A DNA stretch of 64,000 nt, taken from Acetofilamentum sp. (GTDB taxonomy: Bacteria > Hydrothermota > 32-111). The notes below the pieces were generated by a model. The model had not been told where the DNA came from. It did no database searches and saw only the letters and a list, made by a program, of their open reading frames with translations. Position 1 is the stretch's first letter, and every line of letters starts with the position of its first letter. Shown here piece by piece: positions 1 to 13,569 of the stretch. The stretch covers positions 49,601 through 113,600 of the forward strand of contig DYMB01000005.1 in NCBI GenBank assembly GCA_020721805.1, in the 5' to 3' direction. The translations under genes were made by a program, and so were the position numbers.

Positions 1-2
1 TA

Positions 3-449
3 AGACCACCATATTTTGTCCCTGAAACGATGACCGTATTATCCGCTTTAAGAGAGTTTCAAAAGAATCGTATCTCAATCGCTGTGGTTATTGATGAATA
101 CGGTGGTGTTGCGGGAATAGTAACGATGGAGGATGTTATAGAGGAGATAGTTGGCGAAATTCAGGATGAACTGGAAAAAGAAGAATCTGATTGCAAAGAA
201 CTGGAAAAGGGGACATACCTTGTTTCCGGAAGAATGAATCTTGATGATTTTAATGAAAAGTTGGGTTCCAATTTTGTTTCAGAGGATGTTAACTCAATCG
301 GTGGGTTTGTTGTTTCAAAACTTGAACATCTTCCTAAAAAAGGTGAAACACTTACCATCGATGGATATGAGATAAAGATTCTTGATGTGTATAAATACAG
401 TATAAATAGACTCATCGTTAAAGATATAAGGAATAAAAAAGATAAATGA
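3..449 (+). CDS. CorC/HlyC-type CBS-domain protein (3' part; 5' end outside window)
   Basis: The reading frame is open from the window edge, so only the C-terminal about 148 residues are present. The translation begins RPPYFVPETM and continues with the DEYGGVAGIVTMEDVIEEIVGEI signature region (second half of the CBS pair). A CorC_HlyC transporter-associated domain of about 75 residues follows (NSIGGFVVSKLEHLPKKGE). Such proteins are membrane-anchored and are linked to magnesium/cobalt efflux or general ion transport; older 'hemolysin' names are misleading. The N-terminal DUF21 membrane domain expected of full-length members would lie upstream and cannot be checked. An ATG at position 30 is internal, because conserved residues precede it. 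The stop overlaps the start of dnaE in an ATGA, so the two are translationally linked. Confidence 0.85.
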   Translation, partial: RPPYFVPETMTVLSALREFQKNRISIAVVIDEYGGVAGIVTMEDVIEEIVGEIQDELEKEESDCKELEKGTYLVSGRMNLDDFNEKLGSNFVSEDVNSIGGFVVSKLEHLPKKGETLTIDGYEIKILDVYKYSINRLIVKDIRNKKDK

Positions 450-3400
450 AAGATTTTGTTCATCTACATTTACATACCGAATACTCATTGCTCGATGGTG
501 CGATAAATATAGATAAACTTATTAAAAAGGCTGTAGAATACGATTTTAAATCACTTGCCATAACGGATCATGGAAACCTTTTCGGTATAATAGAATTTTA
601 TGATAGATGCATAAAAAATGGTATAAAACCTTTAATAGGAGAGGAATTTTACATAGTCAGGGATCTGGGAAAAAATGAACCGAATAATGATATCAATTAC
701 CACATTATACTCATCGCTGAAAATGAAGCTGGATATAAAAACCTTATAAAACTCTCCTCGGAAGCATACTTAAAAGGATTCAGGTATAAGCCCAGAATAG
801 ATTATAAACTGTTGAAAAAATATTCAAAAGGGATAATAGGCCTTTCGGCATGCAGGAAAGGTGAGGTTCAATATCATATAGTTGAAAATAGATTTGATGA
901 TGCTTTGAGATCTGCTGAAAACTATATCGATATCCTTGGGGAAAATAATTTTTTCCTTGAACTTATGAGAGTAAATATGGCTGATGATAATTATATAATA
1001 GATAATCAGTTAAAAATTGCAGAAAAACTAAAAATCGGATATGTGGCAACAAATGATGTTCATTATCTTGAAGAAGATGATTTTGAAATACATGATGTCC
1101 TCCTCTGTTTGCAAACTGGAACTCAAATCTCTGATGAAAAAAGGTTAAAATTCTCATCCAATGAATTCTATCTGAAATCAAAAGAAAAGATGATGGAACT
1201 CTTTAAAGATCTACCTGAAGCCATAGATAATACTGTAGTTATAGCGAATAGATGTAATCTTTTTATAGATACTTCAGGTAAAAATATAAAAATGCCCAGA
1301 ATAGATATTCCACCTGAGTTTGAAAATGAAAAGATTTATCTTGAATTTCTTGTGAATGAAGGTTTAAAAAAACATTTCAAGGATAACATTACGACAAAAA
1401 TTCAGGAGAGGATAAACTTTGAACTTAAAGTTATAGATAGGATGAACTATGCTGGATATTTTATCATAATCTACAATCTTGTAAAAAAAGCGAGAGAAAA
1501 CAATATACCCGTTGGACCCGGAAGAGGATCCGCGGCTGGTTCCCTTGTTCTTTATCTACTTGATGTAACAAGGGTTAACCCCCTTGAATATGATCTTTAT
1601 TTTGAAAGATTTTTAAACCCAGATAGGATTTCAATGCCAGATGTTGATATAGATATTTCAGATAAAGATAGAGAAAAACTTATAAATATTCTTGTTGAAG
1701 AATATGGTACTGATAATGTTGCCCAGATTGCCGCTTTCAACAATTTAAAATCAAGACAGGTATTTACCGATGTATCGAGAGTTTTTGGACTTGCTCCCGG
1801 AGAAGTAAAAAATATAACAAAGAGATTACCAGCCGATCTTTCACTTGAGGAGGGTGTTAAAGAGTTAACAAACTGGAAAGAGATAATCGGTGGAAACAAG
1901 ATATATGAAAAGGTGTTAAAACTCTCTATAGGATTGGAAAAAAACAAAAGGCATGTTTCAAAACATGCTGCAGGTATAGTGATCACACCTGGACCTGTAA
2001 CAGATTTTGTACCTGTCTGGAAACAATCTTCGGATGAGAAAGTTATAATAACTCAGTTTGAAAAAAACTCCATAGAGAAAATAGGTTTGATAAAGATAGA
2101 TGTTCTTGGCTTAACAACACTTACGGTTATACAGTATACTTTAGATCTTTTGAAGGAAAAAGGTAACAACATAGATCTTTACTCTTTGCCTCTTGATGAT
2201 AATCAAACCTATGAACTTTTACAGAGTGGCAAAACTACTGGAATATTTCAACTTGAAAGTTCAGGTATGAAGGATCTTTTAAAAAAATATAAACCCACCC
2301 ATTTTAAAGATATTATAAACATAATAGCATTTTATAGACCGGGTCCCCTTGGTCCAGAACAGAAGGAGAGTATAATTAAAAGGAAGAATGGAAAAGAGGA
2401 GGTGACATATAAACATCCATTATTGAAAGATATTTTAAAGGATACATACGGACATACACTCTTTCAAGAACAGGTTATGCAGATGGCACATGTTATAGGG
2501 GGATTTACCTTTGCTGAGGCTGATACTTTAAGAAAAGCTATGAGTAAAAAGGATGCTTCGATAATGGATAGTTATACTAAAAAATTTATCGATGGAGCAA
2601 AAAAACATAAAATAGATGAAAATCTGGCATATGAAATCTTTGATACTATGGCAAAGTTTGCAGGGTATGGATTCAACAAATCACATGCAACAGTTTATGC
2701 TTTACTTGCATATTTTACAGCATACCTGAAATCTCATTATCCAATAGAATATATGTGTTCTTTGATCAATTCCTATATCAATGATATAAAAGATATCGTA
2801 TTTTACATCTCCGAAGTTAAGGATATGGGTATCCCAATTCTTCCACCTGATATAAACAGATCAGATTTTCTTATAAAAGTTGAAAACGATTCTTTAAGAC
2901 TTGGTATCGGAGTTATAAAAAATGTTGGTGAAAATGTTGTCGGAGAAATTTTAACTGTTAGAAAAGAAGGCTTATTTGAAGGTTTTATGGATTTCCTTTT
3001 AAGGGTAAATCTCTCAGTTGTTAATCAAAAGGCTATAGAATCTCTTATAAAAGCGGGTGTTTTTGATTCTCTTGGATGTGAAAGGGATAGACTCTTTGAG
3101 AACCTTCAACATTTGCTTTCTATGGCTTCGACTAAAAAAAAGGAAAGAGAAAATGGAATTATAAACCTTTTCGATTCAGATACCGTTATCGATAAAAAAG
3201 ATGAATGGAAGAAAATGCTGGTGAACGATAAAAAATGGGATAAAGAAAAAATTCTTGTATTTGAAAGAGAGGTTTTGGGATTCTATCTCTCTGGACATCC
3301 GCTTGAGAAGGAAAGAGAAATATACAGATCGATAGTAAGTCTTTCCAATGAAGAGTTGAAAGAACTTTCAAATGATAGTGAAGTTGTTTTAATGGGGATA

Positions 3401-3880
3401 ATAACGGATCTTTCAAAGAAAAAAGCAAAATCTGGTTCATATTTCGCTTCTTTTAAAATTTTTACACTTGAGGGATATGTGGATTGTATGATATTTTCAA
3501 ATAAGCTTGAAGAGTATTCAAAGATTCTTGAAAATGACAGAAAAGTTGTTATAAATGGAAGAGTTAGAAAAACTGATAGGGATAGTGAAGAAAAAATTTT
3601 TGTGGAAAAAATTTATACGGTTGAACAGATAAAAGATATGATAGATGGAATAGAGATAAGTTTAAAACTCGATTCCTACAATAACGGAGAATTCGAAGAG
3701 TTGGAGAATATTTTACAAAATTTTAAGGGTGAAAAAAATCTTTATTTCAGGTTATATGATGATACTCAAGATATAAAGATAAGATCAAGAAAGTATAATA
3801 TAAACCCTTCCCTTCAGTTATTTTTTAAAATTCAAACAATATTTGAGCAGGAAAATGTCAAATTTATTTTTAGGAGGTAG
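446..3880 (+). CDS. dnaE: DNA polymerase III alpha subunit (replicative polymerase)
   Basis: The product is 1144 residues, the usual size for bacterial DnaE. The N-terminal PHP domain starts HLHLHTEYSLLDGA (residues 7-20) and runs to about 205. The palm holds PGRGSAAGS near residue 357 and the catalytic PDVDID with aspartates at about 399 and 401. The fingers follow (FRPGPLG-like YRPGPLGPEQ, then GYGFNKSHATVYAL), then a helix-hairpin-helix region and a C-terminal OB fold (VVLMGIITDLSKKKAKSG). There is no 3'-5' exonuclease insertion, so it is DnaE rather than PolC. It overlaps the upstream CBS gene by 4 nt. The next gene's Shine-Dalgarno site lies within its last codons. It catalyses chromosomal strand synthesis in the replisome. 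Confidence 0.98.
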   Translation: MKDFVHLHLHTEYSLLDGAINIDKLIKKAVEYDFKSLAITDHGNLFGIIEFYDRCIKNGIKPLIGEEFYIVRDLGKNEPNNDINYHIILIAENEAGYKNLIKLSSEAYLKGFRYKPRIDYKLLKKYSKGIIGLSACRKGEVQYHIVENRFDDALRSAENYIDILGENNFFLELMRVNMADDNYIIDNQLKIAEKLKIGYVATNDVHYLEEDDFEIHDVLLCLQTGTQISDEKRLKFSSNEFYLKSKEKMMELFKDLPEAIDNTVVIANRCNLFIDTSGKNIKMPRIDIPPEFENEKIYLEFLVNEGLKKHFKDNITTKIQERINFELKVIDRMNYAGYFIIIYNLVKKARENNIPVGPGRGSAAGSLVLYLLDVTRVNPLEYDLYFERFLNPDRISMPDVDIDISDKDREKLINILVEEYGTDNVAQIAAFNNLKSRQVFTDVSRVFGLAPGEVKNITKRLPADLSLEEGVKELTNWKEIIGGNKIYEKVLKLSIGLEKNKRHVSKHAAGIVITPGPVTDFVPVWKQSSDEKVIITQFEKNSIEKIGLIKIDVLGLTTLTVIQYTLDLLKEKGNNIDLYSLPLDDNQTYELLQSGKTTGIFQLESSGMKDLLKKYKPTHFKDIINIIAFYRPGPLGPEQKESIIKRKNGKEEVTYKHPLLKDILKDTYGHTLFQEQVMQMAHVIGGFTFAEADTLRKAMSKKDASIMDSYTKKFIDGAKKHKIDENLAYEIFDTMAKFAGYGFNKSHATVYALLAYFTAYLKSHYPIEYMCSLINSYINDIKDIVFYISEVKDMGIPILPPDINRSDFLIKVENDSLRLGIGVIKNVGENVVGEILTVRKEGLFEGFMDFLLRVNLSVVNQKAIESLIKAGVFDSLGCERDRLFENLQHLLSMASTKKKERENGIINLFDSDTVIDKKDEWKKMLVNDKKWDKEKILVFEREVLGFYLSGHPLEKEREIYRSIVSLSNEELKELSNDSEVVLMGIITDLSKKKAKSGSYFASFKIFTLEGYVDCMIFSNKLEEYSKILENDRKVVINGRVRKTDRDSEEKIFVEKIYTVEQIKDMIDGIEISLKLDSYNNGEFEELENILQNFKGEKNLYFRLYDDTQDIKIRSRKYNINPSLQLFFKIQTIFEQENVKFIFRR

Positions 3881-3881
3881 A

Positions 3882-7313
<3,432 letters not shown>

Positions 7314-7317
<4 letters not shown>

Positions 7318-8612
7318 ATTCTATCATTGTTGGTTTTGGAAGGGTTATATATTCAATTGTTATTTTTCTTTTAACAGTCTATTGTTCAAGGTTCTTTTCT
7401 ATAGATTTTTACATAAATTTCAGAGAATTTATACTTTACTTTCTTATGGGAATAAATATCTCTGCCATTCCAGCAACAAACTCTATATATTTTTTTAGAA
7501 ATAGGGATTATAGAAATTTATCCCATATATACTTTTTTTCTTTTATGTTTCAATCTATATCATTTTTACTTCTTTTTATTTTTTCCAGATCTTTTATAAT
7601 CCCTTTTTCATTTATAGTCTCAACTGGTTCGATTTTTTTTCTTGTCTTGGAATCCATATCCTTATCAAGAAGAAATCCTTTTATTTCGTTGATTTTAAAT
7701 TTTTTTGAATCCTTGTCCTATTTCATACCTGTTGTTCTTGTAAAAATTTTTAAGATGAATGAATACTATTTTTTTTATTATCTGATCTTTTTAACTTTCA
7801 TAAAAATAATTTTTTACTATATCGTTGCTGTTATCTTAAATAAAGGTAAAAAGAATTACGATTTTAAAGAGATGGTTAAATTCACAACTCCACTTTATCT
7901 GACCGGTATTCTTGGAAGTATTTCAAAACAGATCGATAAGTTTATCGTATCACTATTCTATTATGGAAAAAGTTTTGCGGATTATTCTACCGGTACTTTT
8001 GAGATCCCGTTAATAGCAAGGTTCTTTTCCGGTGTATTTCATGAAAGGGCTGATATAATAAAGGAGATGATAGAGAAAGATGAAAAGATCAGTTTAAAAG
8101 AAAACTTTTTTAAACTTTTAAAGTATTCGTTTATGGTTCTTGGAATTATAACGATACTTTTTTTTATAAACGCGAAAGATATTATGGGTTTTCTTTTTTC
8201 AAAGACCTATGAAAATTCTTATAAATATTTTATGGTTTATCTAACGGTTCTTCCTTTAAGAAATATTCCTTTCGGATTCCTTTTATCTTTGAAGGGAAAT
8301 ACTTTTAAATTATTTTTTATTTCTTCGTTCGATTCATTTTTAACTCTTTTTCTTTCTTTATTTTTTGCAAAAGTTTTCAACACTTTTTTTGTTTCCTTTT
8401 CTTTTGTTATAGCAACCGTAGTTTCGGTCTTTATTACTATTTATTTTATTAGAGATATTTTCCCATCAGAAAAATTTATAAAAAGGTATATACTCGTATT
8501 ATCTTTTCTGGCTATCTCGATTGCTTTTATAAACAGGTTTGATCATATTCTGTTGACATTTGTTCTTATTGTGGGATATATTCTTAGTGATATAATATTT
8601 TTTTGGAGATAG
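7314..8612 (+). CDS. polysaccharide flippase-like multi-membrane protein (MOP superfamily)
   Basis: The 432-residue product is almost entirely hydrophobic, with about 12 predicted membrane spans separated by short basic loops. This is the layout of Wzx/RfbX-type lipid-linked oligosaccharide flippases. A central tract (TPLYLTGILGSISKQIDKFIVS, about residues 195-216) matches the typical P-L-y...s...D+fiIs motif of this family. The N-terminus begins directly in the first membrane span, with no signal peptide. Start and stop overlap neighbours by a few bases, placing it with the Wzi-like barrel. The precise substrate cannot be read from sequence. Confidence 0.75.
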
Positions 8613-8613
8613 A

Positions 8614-9375
8614 ATGAAAATTATAATTCTTGGATCAGGAACCTCTACCGGGGTACCAATTCTGGGATGTGACTGTCCTGTTTGTAATTCGATGGAACCT
8701 GAAGATAAAAGATCTCGACCTGGAATAATGATAATAAAAGATAATTTTAATCTTCTTGTGGATGCCTCTCAGGATCTCAGGGAACAGTTGTTAAAAAATA
8801 AGATAGAAAGAATAGATGGAATACTTATAACGCATGCTCATGCTGATCACATATTTGGATTGGATGATACCAGAATGATAACAAAAAAATATAAAAAGGA
8901 TATGGAGATATACACATCAGTTGATGTCGAAAAACAAATAAGAAGGGTTTACGATTATGTTTTTAACGATTCACAAGAGGGTGGTGGAAAACCAAAATTC
9001 ATATTCAGAGATGTTGAAAAAGTTAAAAACATAGGTCCGTTCGAGTTAAAACTTTTTGAATACTATCATGGAAAACTTAAATTGAAAGGTTATATTCTTG
9101 ATAAACTGGTTATAGTTATGGATGGCTCATACATAGATATGAACAATTACAAATTGATAAAAGATAATGGAGAGTATATCATTATAAACGGTTTAAGGAC
9201 AAGACCACATCCAACACATTTTTCTATTCCTGAAACTCTCTTTTTTGTTAAATCCTTAAATTATAAAAAGGGTTTTGTTATCCATCTTTCAGATTCTTTA
9301 ACACATAAGGATCTTTTAAAAATCTTTCCTGACAACATCATACCAACCTATGATAATCTTCAGGTAACCATATGA
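8614..9375 (+). CDS. metallo-beta-lactamase-fold hydrolase, PhnP-like
   Basis: The 253-residue protein opens with GSGTSTGVPILGCDCPVC, the glycine-rich start and Cys cluster typical of the PhnP/RNase Z-like branch. It carries the metal-binding HAHADH motif near residue 75 followed by GLDD, a further Asp in VMDGSY, and a C-terminal His in HLSDSL. Members are phosphodiesterases acting on cyclic phosphates or related nucleotides; the exact substrate here is unknown and there is no phosphonate operon beside it. The ATG follows the previous gene by one base. The stop overlaps the uvrB ATG. Confidence 0.85.
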   Translation: MKIIILGSGTSTGVPILGCDCPVCNSMEPEDKRSRPGIMIIKDNFNLLVDASQDLREQLLKNKIERIDGILITHAHADHIFGLDDTRMITKKYKKDMEIYTSVDVEKQIRRVYDYVFNDSQEGGGKPKFIFRDVEKVKNIGPFELKLFEYYHGKLKLKGYILDKLVIVMDGSYIDMNNYKLIKDNGEYIIINGLRTRPHPTHFSIPETLFFVKSLNYKKGFVIHLSDSLTHKDLLKIFPDNIIPTYDNLQVTI

Positions 9376-11357
9376 ACGGATTCAAAATTTTTTCCAGATA
9401 TTCTTTAACCGATGAACAAAGAAGAGCGGTTGATAAACTTGTTGAAGGTGTTCTTTCAAGAAAAAAGTATCAGGTACTACTTGGGATAACAGGTTCTGGA
9501 AAAACTTTTACCATAGCGAATGTTATAGAAAAACTTAACAGACCAACTCTTATACTATCACATAACAAAACACTTGCCGCGCAACTTTACGGTGAATTGA
9601 AAACACTTTTTCCAGAGAATGCTATTGAATATTTTATATCCTATTATGATTATTATCAGCCAGAAGCTTATCTTCCCGATAGGGATATCTATATTGAGAA
9701 AGAGGTTGATATAAACGAATATATAGATAAGATGAGGTTGAAAGCGACAGTTTCTCTTTATGAAAGAAGGGATGTTATAATCGTTGCATCCGTCTCCTGT
9801 ATATATACACTCGGTTCTCCTTATGATTATTATGAACAGATCTTTTCTATAAAAAGTGGAGATTTTTTTGAAATGGAAAGGTTGGTAGATAAACTGGTTA
9901 GTATGCAGTATACAAGAAACGACATAGATTTTTCTCGTGGGAGGTTCAGGATAATTGGAAACAATGTTGATATTTTCCCATCGCATTTAGATACACCTGT
10001 AAGGATCGTTTATAATGATCAGAATATAGAAGAATTATACACTTTTGATCCGTTAAATAATTCAAAAATAAATGAACTTGAAATCTTTTCATTCTTTCCC
10101 GCAAAACATTTCATTACATCCGATTCAAAGATAAAAATGGCGGTATCTTCCATAAGAAAGGAATTGAGAGAAAGGGAAAGGGAGTTAAAAAAAGAGAAAA
10201 AATTTCTTGAGGCGAACAGATTGGTTTCAAGAACCAACTATGATCTTGAACTACTCAAAGAGGTCGGTTACTGCAATGGAATAGAAAACTATTCAAGACA
10301 CATAGATGGGAGAAAAGAGAATCAGAGGCCCTATACTTTGATAGATTATTTTAAAGAGGATTTTTTAACCGTTATAGATGAATCACATGTTACCATACCA
10401 CAGATAAGGGGAATGTATGCTGGTGATAGAGCAAGAAAGATGAATCTTATAGAATATGGATTCAGATTAAAATCTGCACTTGATAATAGACCATTAACTC
10501 TTGAAGAGTTTGAAAATATAACTGGTAATATAATATGTATGTCTGCAACACCTGCTGAATATGAAATTGAACGAGCAAAAGAAGTTGTAGAACTCGTCAT
10601 AAGACCAACAGGTCTTGTCGATCCTGAGATAATTTTGAAAAAAACTGAAAATCAGGTTGATGATCTTATTGAAACCATAAAAGAAGTTGTAAAAAGAAAC
10701 GAAAGGGTTCTTGTAACCACCCTTACAAAAAAGATGGCAGAGTCTCTTGCAAAATATCTTGAAGAGAAAGGTATCAGAGTTAAATATATGCACTCTGAAA
10801 TCGATTCCATAGAAAGAGTCAGTATCATAAGAGGCTTGAGACTGAAAGAGTTTGATGTTCTGGTTGGAATAAATCTTTTAAGGGAAGGGCTGGATCTACC
10901 TGAAGTTTCACTGGTGGCGATACTGGATGCCGATAAGGAAGGCTTTTTAAGATCCGAAACATCTCTGATCCAGACGATGGGAAGAGCTGCGAGAAATGTT
11001 AATGGTAAGGTGATACTTTATGCTGATATGATAACCGATAGTATGAGAAAGGCTATCGATATAACAAGAAAAAGAAGAGAAAAACAACTCGAATACAATA
11101 GAAAAAATAATATAATTCCCAAAACAATTTCAAAAAATGTTGATGAGATATTGGTGGTGACGGATATAGCATCGTCCTTCACAAAGGATATTGAAGAAGA
11201 GATGGATGAAGAAATTCTTAAACTTTCAAATATAGAAAAAATCGATCTGATAGAAAAATTGACAGAGAGTATGCATAGATACGCTGCCCAACTCGAATTT
11301 GAAAAGGCAGCCAAATTGAGAGATAAGATCAAAGAAATAAAAAAGAGTATCGGTTAA
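9372..11357 (+). CDS. uvrB: excinuclease ABC subunit B
   Basis: The 661-residue product has standard length and architecture. Walker A is GITGSGKT near residue 40, and the beta-hairpin that inserts between DNA strands contains YYDYYQPEAYLP at about 92-103. Helicase motif II reads VIDESH, and motifs V/VI contain LLREGLDLPEVSLVAILDADKEGF and QTMGRAARN. A C-terminal UVR motif (AAQLEFEKAAKLRDKI) contacts UvrC. It performs damage verification in nucleotide excision repair. The start overlaps the hydrolase stop in ATGA. Confidence 0.98.
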   Translation: MNGFKIFSRYSLTDEQRRAVDKLVEGVLSRKKYQVLLGITGSGKTFTIANVIEKLNRPTLILSHNKTLAAQLYGELKTLFPENAIEYFISYYDYYQPEAYLPDRDIYIEKEVDINEYIDKMRLKATVSLYERRDVIIVASVSCIYTLGSPYDYYEQIFSIKSGDFFEMERLVDKLVSMQYTRNDIDFSRGRFRIIGNNVDIFPSHLDTPVRIVYNDQNIEELYTFDPLNNSKINELEIFSFFPAKHFITSDSKIKMAVSSIRKELRERERELKKEKKFLEANRLVSRTNYDLELLKEVGYCNGIENYSRHIDGRKENQRPYTLIDYFKEDFLTVIDESHVTIPQIRGMYAGDRARKMNLIEYGFRLKSALDNRPLTLEEFENITGNIICMSATPAEYEIERAKEVVELVIRPTGLVDPEIILKKTENQVDDLIETIKEVVKRNERVLVTTLTKKMAESLAKYLEEKGIRVKYMHSEIDSIERVSIIRGLRLKEFDVLVGINLLREGLDLPEVSLVAILDADKEGFLRSETSLIQTMGRAARNVNGKVILYADMITDSMRKAIDITRKRREKQLEYNRKNNIIPKTISKNVDEILVVTDIASSFTKDIEEEMDEEILKLSNIEKIDLIEKLTESMHRYAAQLEFEKAAKLRDKIKEIKKSIG

Positions 11358-11364
11358 AATTGGA

Positions 11365-11394
11365 TTACTTGATTTTTTATCCATCAGGTATTAT
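11365..11394 (+). promoter_or_regulatory. possible promoter for the M14 peptidase-xer pair
   Basis: In the 46-nt gap after uvrB I see TTACTT (11365-11370), an 18-nt spacer and TATTAT (11389-11394). The ATG begins nine bases later and there is no Shine-Dalgarno site. The hexamers are imperfect, so this is a weak call. If used, the mRNA would start within a few bases of the start codon, like the stronger leaderless promoters elsewhere in the window. Confidence 0.35.
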
Positions 11395-11403
11395 CATAAA
11401 AAT

Positions 11404-13569
11404 ATGAAAAAAATTATCCTATCTTTTATGATTCTTTTTACAATCTCTTTTTGTTATTCACAGGTGATGATTTATGTGGATAAAGAAAATTTTAAAGTCT
11501 TAAAGGATAATTTTAAATCAATCGACTTGGTTGGATTCGTTAAAGATAAAGAATATCTTTTAAACTTTTCTCCAAAAGATTTTTTGAAGGTAAAAGAGTT
11601 AAAAGTTGATTATAAAATTTTTGTTAGAAGGGAAACAAAAACTGATTATAAAACACTCTCTCAATACTATAGTTATATCGATTCACTCGTGATGAAGTAT
11701 AACGGTATTACCGTTCTTGAGACCCTTGGTTTTACATATAACAACAATCCACTTGTTATTATAAAAATTAACGGCAAAGATCCGCAACATTATTCTAAAG
11801 AAAAGACTTTTCTTCTTATGGCTTTACATCACGCGAGAGAATGGCAAACGACAGTCACCGCATTATTTTTTGCCGAATCACTACTTGCTTCGTATGGAAA
11901 TGATAGTCTTATAACTTCACTGATCGATAAAAATTTTATAATAATTTACCCTATTGTGAATCCTGATGGATACTATTATTCACATGATGATCCATCAGGT
12001 AACAGTTACTGGAGAAAAAATAGGTCATATAGAAACGGTTATTATGGAGTGGATCTCAACAGAAATTATGGAGGGGGATGTAACAGAATAGTTCAGAGTG
12101 ATTGGGGTTATCCTTCGGGAATAACACATAATCCAGCTGATGATTGGACATATTGCGGTCCATATCCTTCAAGTGAAAGGGAGGTGCAATCGGTTGAAAA
12201 CCTTATTAAATCTTATGATGTAAAAATATCACTCTCCCTGCATTCCTATGGTCAGGTTGTTCTTTATCCGTGGGCTTCAGTTTACAATTTAACTCTTGAT
12301 GAGGACATTATTAGAAATTTTGCTTTTAAAATAGCTTCATCTATGAGAAAAAATGATTCCTCGCCCTATGATACTCTAAGATCTGTTGCTTTATATGCTA
12401 CAACTGGAGATGCCGATGATTGGATCTATGGTTATTCAAAATTTGTTAAAGGAAAAACAACTATTCCTTTTACCATAGAGATGGATGAAGATTTCCAGCC
12501 ACCATCATCTACACTCGATTCATTATGTAGAAAAGTCTTTCCAGGATTTTTACAGGGGCTTATACTTGTGGATGGTCTTGATGGAAATTTGAATGAAATT
12601 CCTTTAAAACCTGATCCAGCGATAATAAACGATACACTTGTCTGGAGTCTCACAAATAAAGAATATGCGGAATATTATAAAGTAAAACTCTATTCCGATG
12701 GTAAATCCTTTATCGATACTTTAAGTTCAATGAAGAATTACAGAATAACAAATGTCCATCTTGATTCTTTAGATTATCTTTCCCCAAATTTCTCTTTCCA
12801 TCCAGAGAATATGAACAATTCATTTTCAATAATAGAAACGAATTATAAGAGAATGTATGGTCAGGATGATACTTTCTTCATATCGTTGAAGTATGATCTT
12901 GAAAAAGATCATGATGTTTTGCTTTTAGAATACACAAAGGATCTTCTTGAATATCTACCCATCGATACCCTTTATTATAAATTTACTGGAACAGATTTTA
13001 TATGGAGAAATTTAAAAATTCCGTTTAAAGGTGATTCGGGTTTTATAAACATTAGAATAAGAACTCTTTTTGATCCTTCAACACTTGCAAATGGTGTATG
13101 GATAGATGATATTGGATATATTACAAGTTTTTTCGAGGATACATTATACAAAGATTCGATTCTGGATACTTTTATGTTTATAGAAATTCCACCTGTTTTA
13201 AGTTCAAAAAATAAATTCTTCGAGATAACACCTTACGATGAAAATTTTGGATATACGATATCATCCGATTATATTGAATATCTTTTCCCTCTTTCGATAC
13301 CACCCATTTTCTATGATACTGTAAGATTGTTTGATTATTCCATAAGTTTTGATTTTACAAAAAAGGATCTTATATTTAAATCTTTTTATCCATCGAATAA
13401 AAAAATAGAATTAAAAATTTTTAATATTCTCGGTAGTATCGTCTATAGAAAAGAATTTCTTTTATCCGATCTTGAAATCATAAATCTGGGGTTTTTGAAA
13501 AGTGGAAAATATTTTTTGGTAACATCTGATGATGGGAAGAAAAGAAATGGTCTTCTTATTTTAAAATGA
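11404..13569 (+). CDS. secreted M14 zinc carboxypeptidase with a T9SS-like C-terminal tail
   Basis: The 721-residue protein starts with a signal peptide ending near residue 20. The M14 domain covers about residues 85-395: zinc ligands HARE (His143, Glu146) and His280 (SLHSYG), substrate-binding DLNRNY, and the general-base Glu359 in FTIEMDED. A middle beta-rich region (about 420-580) with W..DIGY resembles an immune-inhibitor-A/jelly-roll type accessory domain. The last 75 residues show FYPSN, then KIFNILGSIVY and a closing SGKYFLV...GLLILK. That is the pattern of type A sorting domains that direct outer-membrane passage by the type IX system. It likely degrades extracellular peptides. No Shine-Dalgarno site precedes the ATG. 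It overlaps the xer gene by 4 nt. Confidence 0.9.
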   Translation: MKKIILSFMILFTISFCYSQVMIYVDKENFKVLKDNFKSIDLVGFVKDKEYLLNFSPKDFLKVKELKVDYKIFVRRETKTDYKTLSQYYSYIDSLVMKYNGITVLETLGFTYNNNPLVIIKINGKDPQHYSKEKTFLLMALHHAREWQTTVTALFFAESLLASYGNDSLITSLIDKNFIIIYPIVNPDGYYYSHDDPSGNSYWRKNRSYRNGYYGVDLNRNYGGGCNRIVQSDWGYPSGITHNPADDWTYCGPYPSSEREVQSVENLIKSYDVKISLSLHSYGQVVLYPWASVYNLTLDEDIIRNFAFKIASSMRKNDSSPYDTLRSVALYATTGDADDWIYGYSKFVKGKTTIPFTIEMDEDFQPPSSTLDSLCRKVFPGFLQGLILVDGLDGNLNEIPLKPDPAIINDTLVWSLTNKEYAEYYKVKLYSDGKSFIDTLSSMKNYRITNVHLDSLDYLSPNFSFHPENMNNSFSIIETNYKRMYGQDDTFFISLKYDLEKDHDVLLLEYTKDLLEYLPIDTLYYKFTGTDFIWRNLKIPFKGDSGFINIRIRTLFDPSTLANGVWIDDIGYITSFFEDTLYKDSILDTFMFIEIPPVLSSKNKFFEITPYDENFGYTISSDYIEYLFPLSIPPIFYDTVRLFDYSISFDFTKKDLIFKSFYPSNKKIELKIFNILGSIVYRKEFLLSDLEIINLGFLKSGKYFLVTSDDGKKRNGLLILK

